Shown piece after piece: positions 1-6,280 of a DNA stretch of 6,286 nt. Position numbers and translations under genes: made by a program. Below the pieces are notes generated by a model. The model had not been told where the DNA came from and ran no database searches. It worked only from the letters and a program-made list of their open reading frames with translations. The DNA lies in the NCBI GenBank assembly GCA_964637725.1, contig CAZWXH010000103.1, forward strand, positions 1 to 6,286, given 5' to 3'. The first letter of the stretch is position 1. Every line of letters starts with the position of its first letter. The stretch comes from CAZWXH01 sp964637725. GTDB taxonomy: Bacteria > Bacillota_I > Bacilli_A > Erysipelotrichales > Coprobacillaceae.

Positions 1-14
1 ATTCACTTGTATAC

Positions 15-59
15 ATATATTGTATACTCATAGGTCAAAGTATACAATATGTTTTTTTT
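15..59 (+). terminator. Probable plus-strand intrinsic terminator of a gene left of the window (or an operator)
   Basis: Two perfectly complementary 12-bp arms, ATATTGTATACT at 17-28 and AGTATACAATAT at 39-50, enclose a 10-nt loop. The stem can be extended by a U-G and an A-U pair (15-16 with 51-52), and a run of T follows at 52-59. That layout is an intrinsic terminator read on the plus strand, which implies a gene ending just left of the window and converging on pyk. The stem is very AT-rich, as is the neighbouring pyk terminator. The alternative is a regulatory site: GTATAC occurs three times (9-14, 22-27, 40-45), and on the minus strand a TTGACC box (33-38) lies between the arms, 17-19 nt from TGTATA/TATACA (8-15), as a promoter of a leftward gene would have it. 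I prefer the terminator. Confidence 0.55.
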
Positions 60-73
60 ATTTTCACAATAAG

Positions 74-105
74 AAAAAAAGAACCTCTATATATTAGAGA
101 TTCTT
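74..105 (-). terminator. Intrinsic terminator of pyk (end of the pfkA-pyk operon)
   Basis: Read on the minus strand, an 11-bp stem forms between 95-105 and 79-89 around a 5-nt AT-only loop (90-94). The one plus-strand mismatch (84 against 100) becomes a G-U pair in the minus-strand RNA, so the stem is unbroken there. Seven U residues follow (80 down to 74). The stem begins 7 nt after the TAA stop of pyk, which closes the glycolytic operon cleanly. There is no T tract on the other side, so it is not expected to work on plus-strand transcripts. Confidence 0.85.
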
Positions 106-112
106 AAGAATA

Positions 113-1537
113 TTATTTAACAGTAATTAAGTTTAAGTAGTTAGTTGTTCCCTTAACTCCTGGAGTTCCTCCAGTAACTAAGATAGTTTGTCCTGCTTCA
201 ACACCGTTTTCTTTTGCGATAACTTCAGCTAAGTTTAATAAACCTTCTGTAGTATCCATAGATTTACAAGTTACAGGTTTAACTCCCCAGTTTAATGCTA
301 ATTTTCTTGTTGTTTCACCATTCGGTGTAGCAGCAATAATTTGACATTCTGGTCTATATCTAGACATCTTCATAGCTGTAAATCCTGATTCAGTAAATGC
401 AATGATTGCAGCAACTTCGAATTTAGTTGCGATTTCAGCAACTGACATACAGATTGCTTCTGAAGGATCATCAGTAGCAGTTCTTACTGCTTTTCTATGT
501 AATGAAGCATAATCTAAAGTTGTTTCAGTTTTTAAAGCAATTTTATTCATAACCATAACTGCTTCTTCAGGATATTTACCTTGTGCAGATTCTCCTGATA
601 ACATAATAGCATCAGTTCCATCATAAATAGCGTTTGCAACGTCACTTACTTCAGCACGTGTTGGTCTAGGATTGTCTTGCATAGATTCAAGCATTTGAGT
701 TGCTGTAATAACAACTTTACCTGCATTTTTACATTTTGTGATTAATTGTTTTTGAATTAATGGTACATCTTCAGCTGGCACTTCAACACCTAAGTCTCCA
801 CGAGCAACCATGATACCATCAGCAACTTTAAGAATTTCATCCATGTTTTCAACACCTTCGCTATTTTCAATTTTAGCGATGATTTGAATTCCTGGTTTTC
901 CATTTTCTACTAATACTTTTTTAACATCTAAAACGTCTTGAGCACGACGAACAAATGATGCTGCGATGAAATTAACATCTTCTTTACATCCAAATGCGAT
1001 ATCTGCAATATCTTTATCAGATAAATATTCGAAACCTAATTTAATACCAGGTACATTGATACCTCTCTTGTTTTTAACTTTACCATCATTTGCACATACA
1101 CAAACAATGTCAGTTCCTTCAACATGGTCAACTAATAATTCAACTTGACCATCATTAACTAAGATAAAACCACCAGGTTTAACATCTTTATATAAATCTT
1201 TATAAGTAATAGTGAATCTATCTGCAGTTCCTTCAATATCTTCTACACAAATAGTTGATACTTGCCCTTTTTTAAAGTTAGCAGCACCATCAACGAAATC
1301 ACCAGTACGAATTTCAGGTCCTTTTGTATCTAATAAAATAGCACAGTTAGTTCCTAGTTCTGCATTTACATCACGCATAGTTTGCATTTTCTTTCCATGT
1401 TCTTCAAAATCTCCATGTGAGAAATTACAACGCATAACATTCATACCTGCTAAGACTAATTTCTTTAACATTTTTGGACTTTCAGAAGCTGGTCCAATTG
1501 TACAAACAATTTTAGTTTTTTTCATCATTTCTTTCAT
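113..1537 (-). CDS. pyk: Pyruvate kinase
   Basis: Cytoplasmic enzyme of the last glycolytic step: phosphoenolpyruvate plus ADP to pyruvate plus ATP. The 474 residues cover the (beta/alpha)8 A domain, the inserted B domain (about 76-170) and the C domain (about 350-474). Visible active-site motifs are MRCNFSHG (R36, N38, S40), LLDTKGPEIRTG at 68-79 (D70, T71, E75), AKIEN (K222, E224), MVARGDLGVE (D248) and TATQMLESM (T280). In this family Glu at the E75 position (rabbit Glu117) marks K+-dependent enzymes, so K+ activation is expected. The length matches the common bacterial form; the PEP-utiliser-like C-terminal extension of Bacillus (about 585 aa) is absent. The start is Met1: AGGAG lies 10 nt upstream, whereas Met4/Met5 are too far away. 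It lies 32 nt behind pfkA with no terminator or promoter seen between them, so it should be co-transcribed. It ends with TAA and its own terminator. Confidence 0.98.
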   Translation of the reverse strand: MKEMMKKTKIVCTIGPASESPKMLKKLVLAGMNVMRCNFSHGDFEEHGKKMQTMRDVNAELGTNCAILLDTKGPEIRTGDFVDGAANFKKGQVSTICVEDIEGTADRFTITYKDLYKDVKPGGFILVNDGQVELLVDHVEGTDIVCVCANDGKVKNKRGINVPGIKLGFEYLSDKDIADIAFGCKEDVNFIAASFVRRAQDVLDVKKVLVENGKPGIQIIAKIENSEGVENMDEILKVADGIMVARGDLGVEVPAEDVPLIQKQLITKCKNAGKVVITATQMLESMQDNPRPTRAEVSDVANAIYDGTDAIMLSGESAQGKYPEEAVMVMNKIALKTETTLDYASLHRKAVRTATDDPSEAICMSVAEIATKFEVAAIIAFTESGFTAMKMSRYRPECQIIAATPNGETTRKLALNWGVKPVTCKSMDTTEGLLNLAEVIAKENGVEAGQTILVTGGTPGVKGTTNYLNLITVK

Positions 1538-1547
1538 TCTGTCTCTT

Positions 1548-1552
1548 CTCCT
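1548..1552 (-). promoter_or_regulatory. Ribosome binding site of pyk
   Basis: AGGAG on the minus strand, 10 nt before the ATG at 1537. The spacing is slightly long but supports Met1 over the Met codons at residues 4 and 5, which would lie about 19-22 nt away. Confidence 0.7.
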
Positions 1553-1569
1553 ATACCCTCATATTTATA

Positions 1570-2529
1570 TTAACGAAGCTTCAATACATCTTCGTAAATA
1601 CCTTGATTAACAATACGTTTATGTCCTAATACCTCAGCAATTGGTAAACCTACAATTTCACCTTTGACATCACTCACACAAAGTCCGCCTTTTCCTTCTT
1701 CTAAAAGTTCAACAGCTTTGACTCCCATACGACTTGCTAAAACACGATCTCTAGCAGATGGTCTTCCACCTCTTTGCATATGTCCTAAAACATTTGCACG
1801 TGTTTCAAAACCTGTTGCATCTTCAACACGTTTTGCAAGTTCATGAACATCAGTAATGTGTTCAGTTATAACAACTAAAGCATGCTTTTTATCAGATACT
1901 TTAGATCTTTGTAAAGTTTCAATAATTTCACTTTCATCAAATCCACTTTCACTTGTGATAATCATTTCTGCTCCACAAGCAAGTCCAGCATGAACTGCTA
2001 AGTCTCCACATCTTCTTCCCATAACTTCAAGAATTGTACATCTTTGATGAGAACTTGATGTATCTCTTAATCTATCTAATGCATCAACAATTGTGTTTAA
2101 TGCAGTATCAAAACCAATTGTAAAATCAGTATCTGGAATATCATTATCAATTGTTCCAGGAATCCCAATACAATTAATTCCCATTTCTGTTAATTTTAGA
2201 GCACCGTTATAACTTCCGTCTCCACCAATAACAATTAATGCTTCCATTCCTACTTCTTTCATTTTTTCAATTGCTTGTTTTCTCACTTCAGGATCTTTAA
2301 ATTCCGGAAAACGAGCTGATTTCAAGAATGTTCCTCCAATATTAATAATATTACGAGTACTATGACTATCAAATTCCATAAAGTCTCCTTCATGCAATCC
2401 TTTATAACCTAGTTTCACTCCATAAACTTTAATATTTCTATTTAAACAGGTTCTTGTCACAGCACGAATCGCTGCATTCATACCAGGCGCATCTCCACCA
2501 GAAGTCAGAATCCCAATACACTTTACCAT
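1570..2529 (-). CDS. pfkA: ATP-dependent 6-phosphofructokinase
   Basis: Cytoplasmic enzyme that phosphorylates fructose 6-phosphate to fructose 1,6-bisphosphate, the committed step of glycolysis. At 319 aa it is the standard bacterial homotetrameric length. It shows GGDAPG (11-16), SARFPEF (R73, ATP contact), IGGDGS (101-106), PGTIDND with the catalytic base D128, the sugar-phosphate residues R163 and R244, MGRRCGD (170-176) and HMQRGG (H250, R253). Gly at 105 and 125, where PPi-dependent enzymes carry Asp and Lys, shows that ATP is the donor. Effector-site residues R22, R26, R155, E188 and K214 (E. coli R21, R25, R154, E187, K213) are kept, but the position of E. coli K211 is Ser212. The start has AGGAG 7 nt upstream. 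It is first of a pfkA-pyk pair, as in many Bacillota, and a likely promoter lies just before it. Confidence 0.98.
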   Translation of the reverse strand: MVKCIGILTSGGDAPGMNAAIRAVTRTCLNRNIKVYGVKLGYKGLHEGDFMEFDSHSTRNIINIGGTFLKSARFPEFKDPEVRKQAIEKMKEVGMEALIVIGGDGSYNGALKLTEMGINCIGIPGTIDNDIPDTDFTIGFDTALNTIVDALDRLRDTSSSHQRCTILEVMGRRCGDLAVHAGLACGAEMIITSESGFDESEIIETLQRSKVSDKKHALVVITEHITDVHELAKRVEDATGFETRANVLGHMQRGGRPSARDRVLASRMGVKAVELLEEGKGGLCVSDVKGEIVGLPIAEVLGHKRIVNQGIYEDVLKLR

Positions 2530-2562
2530 AACTAATCTCCTCTCACCTTTTTAATCTTCTTG

Positions 2563-2591
2563 ATTCTATCATAAAACATTGATATAATCTA
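2563..2591 (-). promoter_or_regulatory. Probable promoter of the pfkA-pyk operon
   Basis: On the minus strand the extended -10 element TGATAGAAT (2563-2571) has TG one base before TAGAAT, which differs from TATAAT at one position. A weak -35 box, TAGATT (2586-2591, three of six consensus bases), stands 17 nt upstream. The start point would fall near 2556, giving a leader of about 27 nt that carries the Shine-Dalgarno sequence. A good extended -10 commonly makes up for a poor -35 box. A vegetative sigma factor is assumed. No CcpA cre-like operator was seen around it. Confidence 0.55.
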
Positions 2592-2610
2592 CACTTTTTT
2601 ATACATTCTA

Positions 2611-3519
2611 TTATCTTATTTTACCACCGTCAAGCATTATTTCTTTGCTTAGCGCTTTCATTTTTGAAGTTAGTGTATTTGCACGAATTTTATCATCTTT
2701 TTTAAGAATATACACTTTTTTCAAATCTTCATACCCATACATACTAGAAAAGAATGTCGGAAGATGATTTAACAAACGATAAGAAATAATCGATAATAAG
2801 ATTTCATCCCTTGACCATGGTGTTACATTCTCTTCACCCACACCATCTAACAATAAATAGTCAACTTTCATTAATCTATCCATCGGATATTCATTATCTC
2901 CCGTTGAAAAACTTGATTTTAAATCAATTAAGTAAGTTGGGAAATGAATAAAACCTATTTCTTTTCCTTTTTTAGCTAATGCATTCATTAAACCTGCCAA
3001 CAAGGTTGTTTTACCAGAACCCATTTCACCGTGTAAAAATAATCCTTGATCAGTTGGTTCTTGAATATATTTAAGAATACTTGATAATGCCAATTGCCCA
3101 TTAGCTGAAAGCTGACTTCCTTTACTCACAATATCTAAAGACTTTAAATCAGTCAACAACATATCATCATTCACATTTGTGATCACAAATTTCTCTAACA
3201 ACAATCTTTTATCTTCCCATTGCTTTCCATAAGGACAACTCTCTAATTCCAAAATCACTTCTTGATTTCGATAAGCCAAATTCTTTTTTATTCCTTTATT
3301 ATCCTTAGGACAACTTTCTAAAGAAAGACAGTTTAAACAAGTTTTATGATCATCACTAAAATCTAAGAACTCAACCCAGTAATCTTCCATTATATCTGGA
3401 TTTAATCGATTCTCTTTTAAGAATTGTTGTATTTCCTTTTCTTTAGACAAAGAATAAATACTATCATTCTTCATGTTTTCAATATCTGGATTTACTAACA
3501 TATCACTTACTTTTATCAT
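2611..3519 (-). CDS. dnaI: Primosomal protein DnaI, helicase loader (AAA+ ATPase)
   Basis: Loads the replicative helicase onto DNA at the origin and at restart sites, acting with DnaB and DnaD. The 302 residues are close to the usual length (about 310). The N-terminal half has a cysteine set, C61, C64, C70 and C95, matching the zinc-binding helicase-interaction domain of DnaI. The C-terminal AAA+ domain begins near 130: Walker A GEMGSGKTT at 164-172 (K170), Walker B LLLDGVGEE at 222-230 (D225), then WSRDE and a LPTFFSS stretch at 253-259. The residue after Walker B D225 is Gly, where the Bacillus protein has LDDIG, and the sensor-1 Asn expected after FFSS is Met260. The fold assignment is secure; full ATPase activity is less so. 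The start is fixed by AAGGAGG 7 nt upstream and an ATGA overlap with the dnaB stop, a classic translational coupling. No terminator is seen after its TAA. Confidence 0.93.
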   Translation of the reverse strand: MIKVSDMLVNPDIENMKNDSIYSLSKEKEIQQFLKENRLNPDIMEDYWVEFLDFSDDHKTCLNCLSLESCPKDNKGIKKNLAYRNQEVILELESCPYGKQWEDKRLLLEKFVITNVNDDMLLTDLKSLDIVSKGSQLSANGQLALSSILKYIQEPTDQGLFLHGEMGSGKTTLLAGLMNALAKKGKEIGFIHFPTYLIDLKSSFSTGDNEYPMDRLMKVDYLLLDGVGEENVTPWSRDEILLSIISYRLLNHLPTFFSSMYGYEDLKKVYILKKDDKIRANTLTSKMKALSKEIMLDGGKIR

Positions 3520-4757
3520 AATTGTCCCTCCTTAAGTTGATTTAAAAGACTCATTAATTCAACTGATTCCTCTTCCTTCACTTCTATAATTGGACTATCT
3601 GGTTTCTTTTCCTCTTCTTCACTTAGATCCATTAATTCATTATACGCATCCATAGCTGTTTTAATCTTTTTCCGTGTCCAACTTGAACCAATCGCTTCAC
3701 AATAACGTTTTGATAAACGACCATTATTCTTTCCTAAAACATATTCAATTAACACATTCACAACCGCTGGTGTTAATCCTAATTGAACCATCAATGTTTC
3801 AATAATTGTTAAATCATGAAAGACCGGTTCTTTACCACCTTGTTTATCTTTTAATAATTCATAAGGAGTAATAGTATCTAAATATTTCATATGTAATACT
3901 AACGGAGTTTGATTTTGTTCTTGCGTTAAGTATTGCATTGGTTGTTTATGATAAACTTCTTTTAATGAAGAGTTTTGATCAATATCACAATATTTATTAA
4001 TATTGCTTTTTAAGAATTCTCTATCCAATGTTTTAGACTTCATTGCATCCTTTATAAAGCCTGCTAAAGTCAATGCATCAATTGAATAAACAATTCCAAG
4101 TTGTGTAACATATTCAATATCCTCTTTTGTAAGTGATGACTTATTAACTTGATAATCAGATAAAGCTTTAAATAATAAATCTACATCATATTGAACCTTA
4201 ATCTCTTGATTTAAAGTCTCTTTAAAATCTTCATTCATTTTTAAAAGACGTCCAGTCTTCTTCGTACGATCTATTTTAAATACTGATTGAAATGAAGAAG
4301 TCACTTCTTCATATTGTTTTAAATCAGCAACAGATATTTTAAAGAATTGAATTGTCTTTTGAAAATCATCAACCGACAGAGATTCTTGTAATAAAGTCGA
4401 TAAGATTTGATTCTTTAAAAAAGCTTTTAAAGATAATGGAGATTGTATTTGATAAACATACTGAGTTAATTCTTGTTCATGTTTTCTATATGTCTTTAAT
4501 AATCCAATAGCTTCTAAAGCCCTTAAACTTGCTTCTATATCTATTAAACTCATTGACAAGAAAGATGTTAAACGTGTTAATGATGAAGGTTGTAAAAAGC
4601 GATTCATTCTTTTTCCTTCAACAATTAACATCATATATAATTGTAATGCTAAAGAACCTATTATCGGTTGATATAAATAATAAAGGATATCATTTTGTAC
4701 CTCATCTAAAGGATAATGCACCTCAACTCGATAAAGATCACTCATATATAGTTTCAT
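3516..4757 (-). CDS. dnaB: Replication initiation / membrane attachment protein DnaB (DnaD/DnaB family)
   Basis: This is the Bacillota initiation protein DnaB, not the replicative helicase called DnaB in E. coli. In Bacillus it acts with DnaD and DnaI to place the helicase at oriC and is linked to membrane association of the origin. The 413 residues (Bacillus about 472) suggest an N-terminal winged-helix region (about 1-110), a helical middle (about 125-275) and a C-terminal DnaD-like module (about 290-375). The last is the clearest: ITPYELL (296-302), DLTIIETLM, the VVNVLIEYVL stretch (332-341), and YCEAIGSSW (352-360), which fits the YxxxIxxxW motif of DnaD-type domains, followed by RKKIKT. 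An acidic, probably disordered linker (about 379-400) leads to a short final helix. Met1 is chosen because GGAGG lies 9 nt upstream; Met5 would be too distant. It overlaps coaE by 20 nt and dnaI by 4 nt. No transmembrane helix is evident. Confidence 0.92.
   Translation of the reverse strand: MKLYMSDLYRVEVHYPLDEVQNDILYYLYQPIIGSLALQLYMMLIVEGKRMNRFLQPSSLTRLTSFLSMSLIDIEASLRALEAIGLLKTYRKHEQELTQYVYQIQSPLSLKAFLKNQILSTLLQESLSVDDFQKTIQFFKISVADLKQYEEVTSSFQSVFKIDRTKKTGRLLKMNEDFKETLNQEIKVQYDVDLLFKALSDYQVNKSSLTKEDIEYVTQLGIVYSIDALTLAGFIKDAMKSKTLDREFLKSNINKYCDIDQNSSLKEVYHKQPMQYLTQEQNQTPLVLHMKYLDTITPYELLKDKQGGKEPVFHDLTIIETLMVQLGLTPAVVNVLIEYVLGKNNGRLSKRYCEAIGSSWTRKKIKTAMDAYNELMDLSEEEEKKPDSPIIEVKEEESVELMSLLNQLKEGQL
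3526..3533 (-). promoter_or_regulatory. Ribosome binding site of dnaI, inside the end of dnaB
   Basis: AAGGAGGG on the minus strand, with AAGGAGG ending 7 nt before the dnaI ATG. It lies within the last codons of dnaB (the Lys-Glu-Gly of its C-terminus). With the ATGA stop/start overlap it indicates coupled translation of the two helicase-loading proteins. Confidence 0.85.
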
Positions 4758-5334
4758 CTTTTAACACCTCCAATACCTTCTCTATATTTTGATATAAGTC
4801 TTCAAAATTTAATCTATTATCAATAATATAATCAGCTTTATTTCTTTTTTCTTCAATTGATATTTGTTGATGAATCAAAAGTAAAGCATCATCTCTATCA
4901 ATCTTATTTCGTTTCATTAAACGACTAATCTCAGTTTCTTCATCAACATAAACCACAATTATTTTATCACATATTTTGTCTAATTGTACCTCATATAATA
5001 AAGGAATATCTAAAAACAATAATTCTTCTTGTGAATTGTTTATGGCTTTCTTTAATTCATCTATGACATAAGGATGAATAATATCTTCTAATTGTTTCTT
5101 TAAAGAGACATCATGAAATACAAGTTGACCTAATAATTGACGATCAACTGTGCCATCTGCTTTTATACAATCAAAAGTCACTTTTACTTTCTCATAACAA
5201 TTTGTCCCTACATCTAGTGCCTGTCTTGATAACTCATCAGCATCAATCACTTGATACCCATGTGTCGTTAAATAATTCGTGACAGTACTTTTTCCCGTCG
5301 CAATTGATCCTGTTATACCAATAACCCTAACCAT
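4738..5334 (-). CDS. coaE: Dephospho-CoA kinase
   Basis: Catalyses the final step of coenzyme A synthesis, ATP-dependent phosphorylation of the ribose 3'-hydroxyl of dephospho-CoA, in the cytoplasm. The 198-residue product is the normal length. It has the P-loop GSIATGKST at residues 9-17 (K15), the DADELSRQ segment (31-38), HP (87-88), the DIPLLYE motif (109-115), the basic lid segment RLMKRN (138-143) and the closing ADYIIDN signature (167-173). The reading frame is open 24 nt further up to a Met at 5358, but ATG 5334 is the better start: AAGGAG lies exactly 7 nt upstream and the protein then begins with the family-typical MVRVIGITGS. With this start it overlaps the upstream oxidoreductase by 8 nt and dnaB by 20 nt. 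coaE beside dnaB/dnaI is a well-known Bacillota neighbourhood, although nrdR, often present between coaE and dnaB, is missing here. Confidence 0.96.
   Translation of the reverse strand: MVRVIGITGSIATGKSTVTNYLTTHGYQVIDADELSRQALDVGTNCYEKVKVTFDCIKADGTVDRQLLGQLVFHDVSLKKQLEDIIHPYVIDELKKAINNSQEELLFLDIPLLYEVQLDKICDKIIVVYVDEETEISRLMKRNKIDRDDALLLIHQQISIEEKRNKADYIIDNRLNFEDLYQNIEKVLEVLKDETIYE
4765..4771 (-). promoter_or_regulatory. Ribosome binding site of dnaB, inside the end of coaE
   Basis: GGAGGTG on the minus strand, its GGAGG core 9 nt from the ATG at 4757. It lies in the coding end of coaE and selects Met1 of dnaB rather than Met5, so the two genes overlap by 20 nt. Confidence 0.75.
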
Positions 5335-6280
5335 CAATTTTCTCCTTAACCATCTCAATTATTTTTATACACTCTATTGAATCTTGGTGAGACATTCTTG
5401 GATGTTCTTCTTTGATATAAGCAATACTTTGATGAACAGCTTCTATTTCACCATAAAAGTCATCAAATACATACGGTATTTCTCCAGTATATGATTCTCC
5501 ATCATTAAAGGTAACGACAGCACTTGTAGGACGATAAAATGGTTGTGTTGTTATATAGCCTTTGGTTCCAATAATTGTCATTGTTTTATCTAAATCTCGA
5601 TCAATGGCACATTCTATGAGGGCCGTTTGTTCTGATTCAAATAACAAACCGACTTTATCATAAACATCAACACCATGTTCTTTTTGACACTCTACCTTAA
5701 TTTCCTTAACTGGTGATTTAATAATATCTTGAATCATCGCAATATTATAAATAGCCAAATCATACCATGCTCCACCTTGTCCGCTTTCAAATAAATAACT
5801 TGATTGATCATAAGGAGTATCTCCACAAAATGATGTTTCAATTCTTAAAACATCACCAATAACACCATCCTCAATATTTTTCTTAATTTCATTCACCATC
5901 GGAATAAACCTTGTTTTCATTGCTTCCATAAAGAATGTATGTTTTTGTTTAGATAATTCAGTTAACTCTTTGGTTTGTTGATATGACAAAGTCGCTGGTT
6001 TTTCACAAAGAACGGCCTTATTTCTAAGCAATGCTTCTTTAGCCCAATGATAATGATCTTGATGTCTTAAAGCAATATAAACTGCATCTATCTCACTATC
6101 ATTTAACATATCTTCATATGTTGAATACATATGAACATCTGGATGATCTTTTAAAAACTCATCACGCTTTTCTTGTGTACGTGATGCTACACCATACAAC
6201 TTTCCATCTTCACTATATGATAAACCTTGTATAAATCTACCAGCAATTCTTCCTAATCCTATAACACCCCAATGAATCAT
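5327..6280 (-). CDS. Gfo/Idh/MocA-family NAD(P)-dependent oxidoreductase, substrate unknown
   Basis: A 317-residue cytoplasmic dehydrogenase of the glucose-fructose oxidoreductase / inositol dehydrogenase superfamily. The N-terminal Rossmann fold starts at once with GVIGLGRIAG (5-14), and CEKPAT at 92-97 carries the conserved Glu-Lys-Pro (K94) that in this family contacts the nicotinamide and substrate. The C-terminal domain includes EAMKTRFIP (119-127) and GGAWYDLAIYNI (169-180). There the usual Asp-x3-His pair reads D174-x3-Y178, as in the dihydrodiol-dehydrogenase-like branch, where Tyr is thought to be the acid/base. The substrate is probably a sugar, polyol or similar cyclic compound and cannot be named from sequence. 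Met1 starts 7 nt from the window edge and fits the family N-terminus; its ribosome binding site is not clearly visible (an AGG abuts the ATG). It ends with TAG, overlapping coaE by 8 nt, so it is probably co-transcribed with it. Any promoter lies outside. Confidence 0.9.
   Translation of the reverse strand: MIHWGVIGLGRIAGRFIQGLSYSEDGKLYGVASRTQEKRDEFLKDHPDVHMYSTYEDMLNDSEIDAVYIALRHQDHYHWAKEALLRNKAVLCEKPATLSYQQTKELTELSKQKHTFFMEAMKTRFIPMVNEIKKNIEDGVIGDVLRIETSFCGDTPYDQSSYLFESGQGGAWYDLAIYNIAMIQDIIKSPVKEIKVECQKEHGVDVYDKVGLLFESEQTALIECAIDRDLDKTMTIIGTKGYITTQPFYRPTSAVVTFNDGESYTGEIPYVFDDFYGEIEAVHQSIAYIKEEHPRMSHQDSIECIKIIEMVKEKIDG
5342..5347 (-). promoter_or_regulatory. Ribosome binding site that fixes the coaE start
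   Basis: AAGGAG on the minus strand, 7 nt before ATG 5334. It sits inside the last codons of the oxidoreductase (Lys-Glu of its C-terminus). The longer frame starting at 5358 would place this site inside the coding region, which argues for the shorter protein. Confidence 0.85.

Noticed and set aside
101..110. Perfect palindrome TTCTTAAGAA beside the pyk terminator
   Set aside because: Too short and AT-rich to be meaningful; half of it is already an arm of the terminator stem.
966..1610. Plus-strand open frames opposite pyk (966-1148 and 1212-1610)
   Set aside because: They lie antisense to a fully conserved pyruvate kinase, show no recognisable protein motif, and have no convincing upstream signals. 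They are by-products of the coding strand composition.
1664..1846. Plus-strand 60-codon open frame opposite pfkA
   Set aside because: Entirely antisense to a strongly conserved gene and without any domain-like pattern.
2330..2360. Near-palindromic AATATTAATAATATT inside pfkA
   Set aside because: It encodes the conserved Asn-Ile-Ile-Asn-Ile stretch; the symmetry comes from AT-rich codons.
2592..2613. Possible second promoter before pfkA (TATAAA after TGGTAA on the minus strand)
   Set aside because: The -35 candidate TGGTAA matches consensus at only three of six positions and there is no extended -10; the element at 2563-2591 is better and nearer the gene.
4529..4792. Plus-strand 87-codon open frame opposite the dnaB/coaE junction
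   Set aside because: Antisense to dnaB and the end of coaE; its hydrophobic composition follows from the complement of AT-rich coding sequence.
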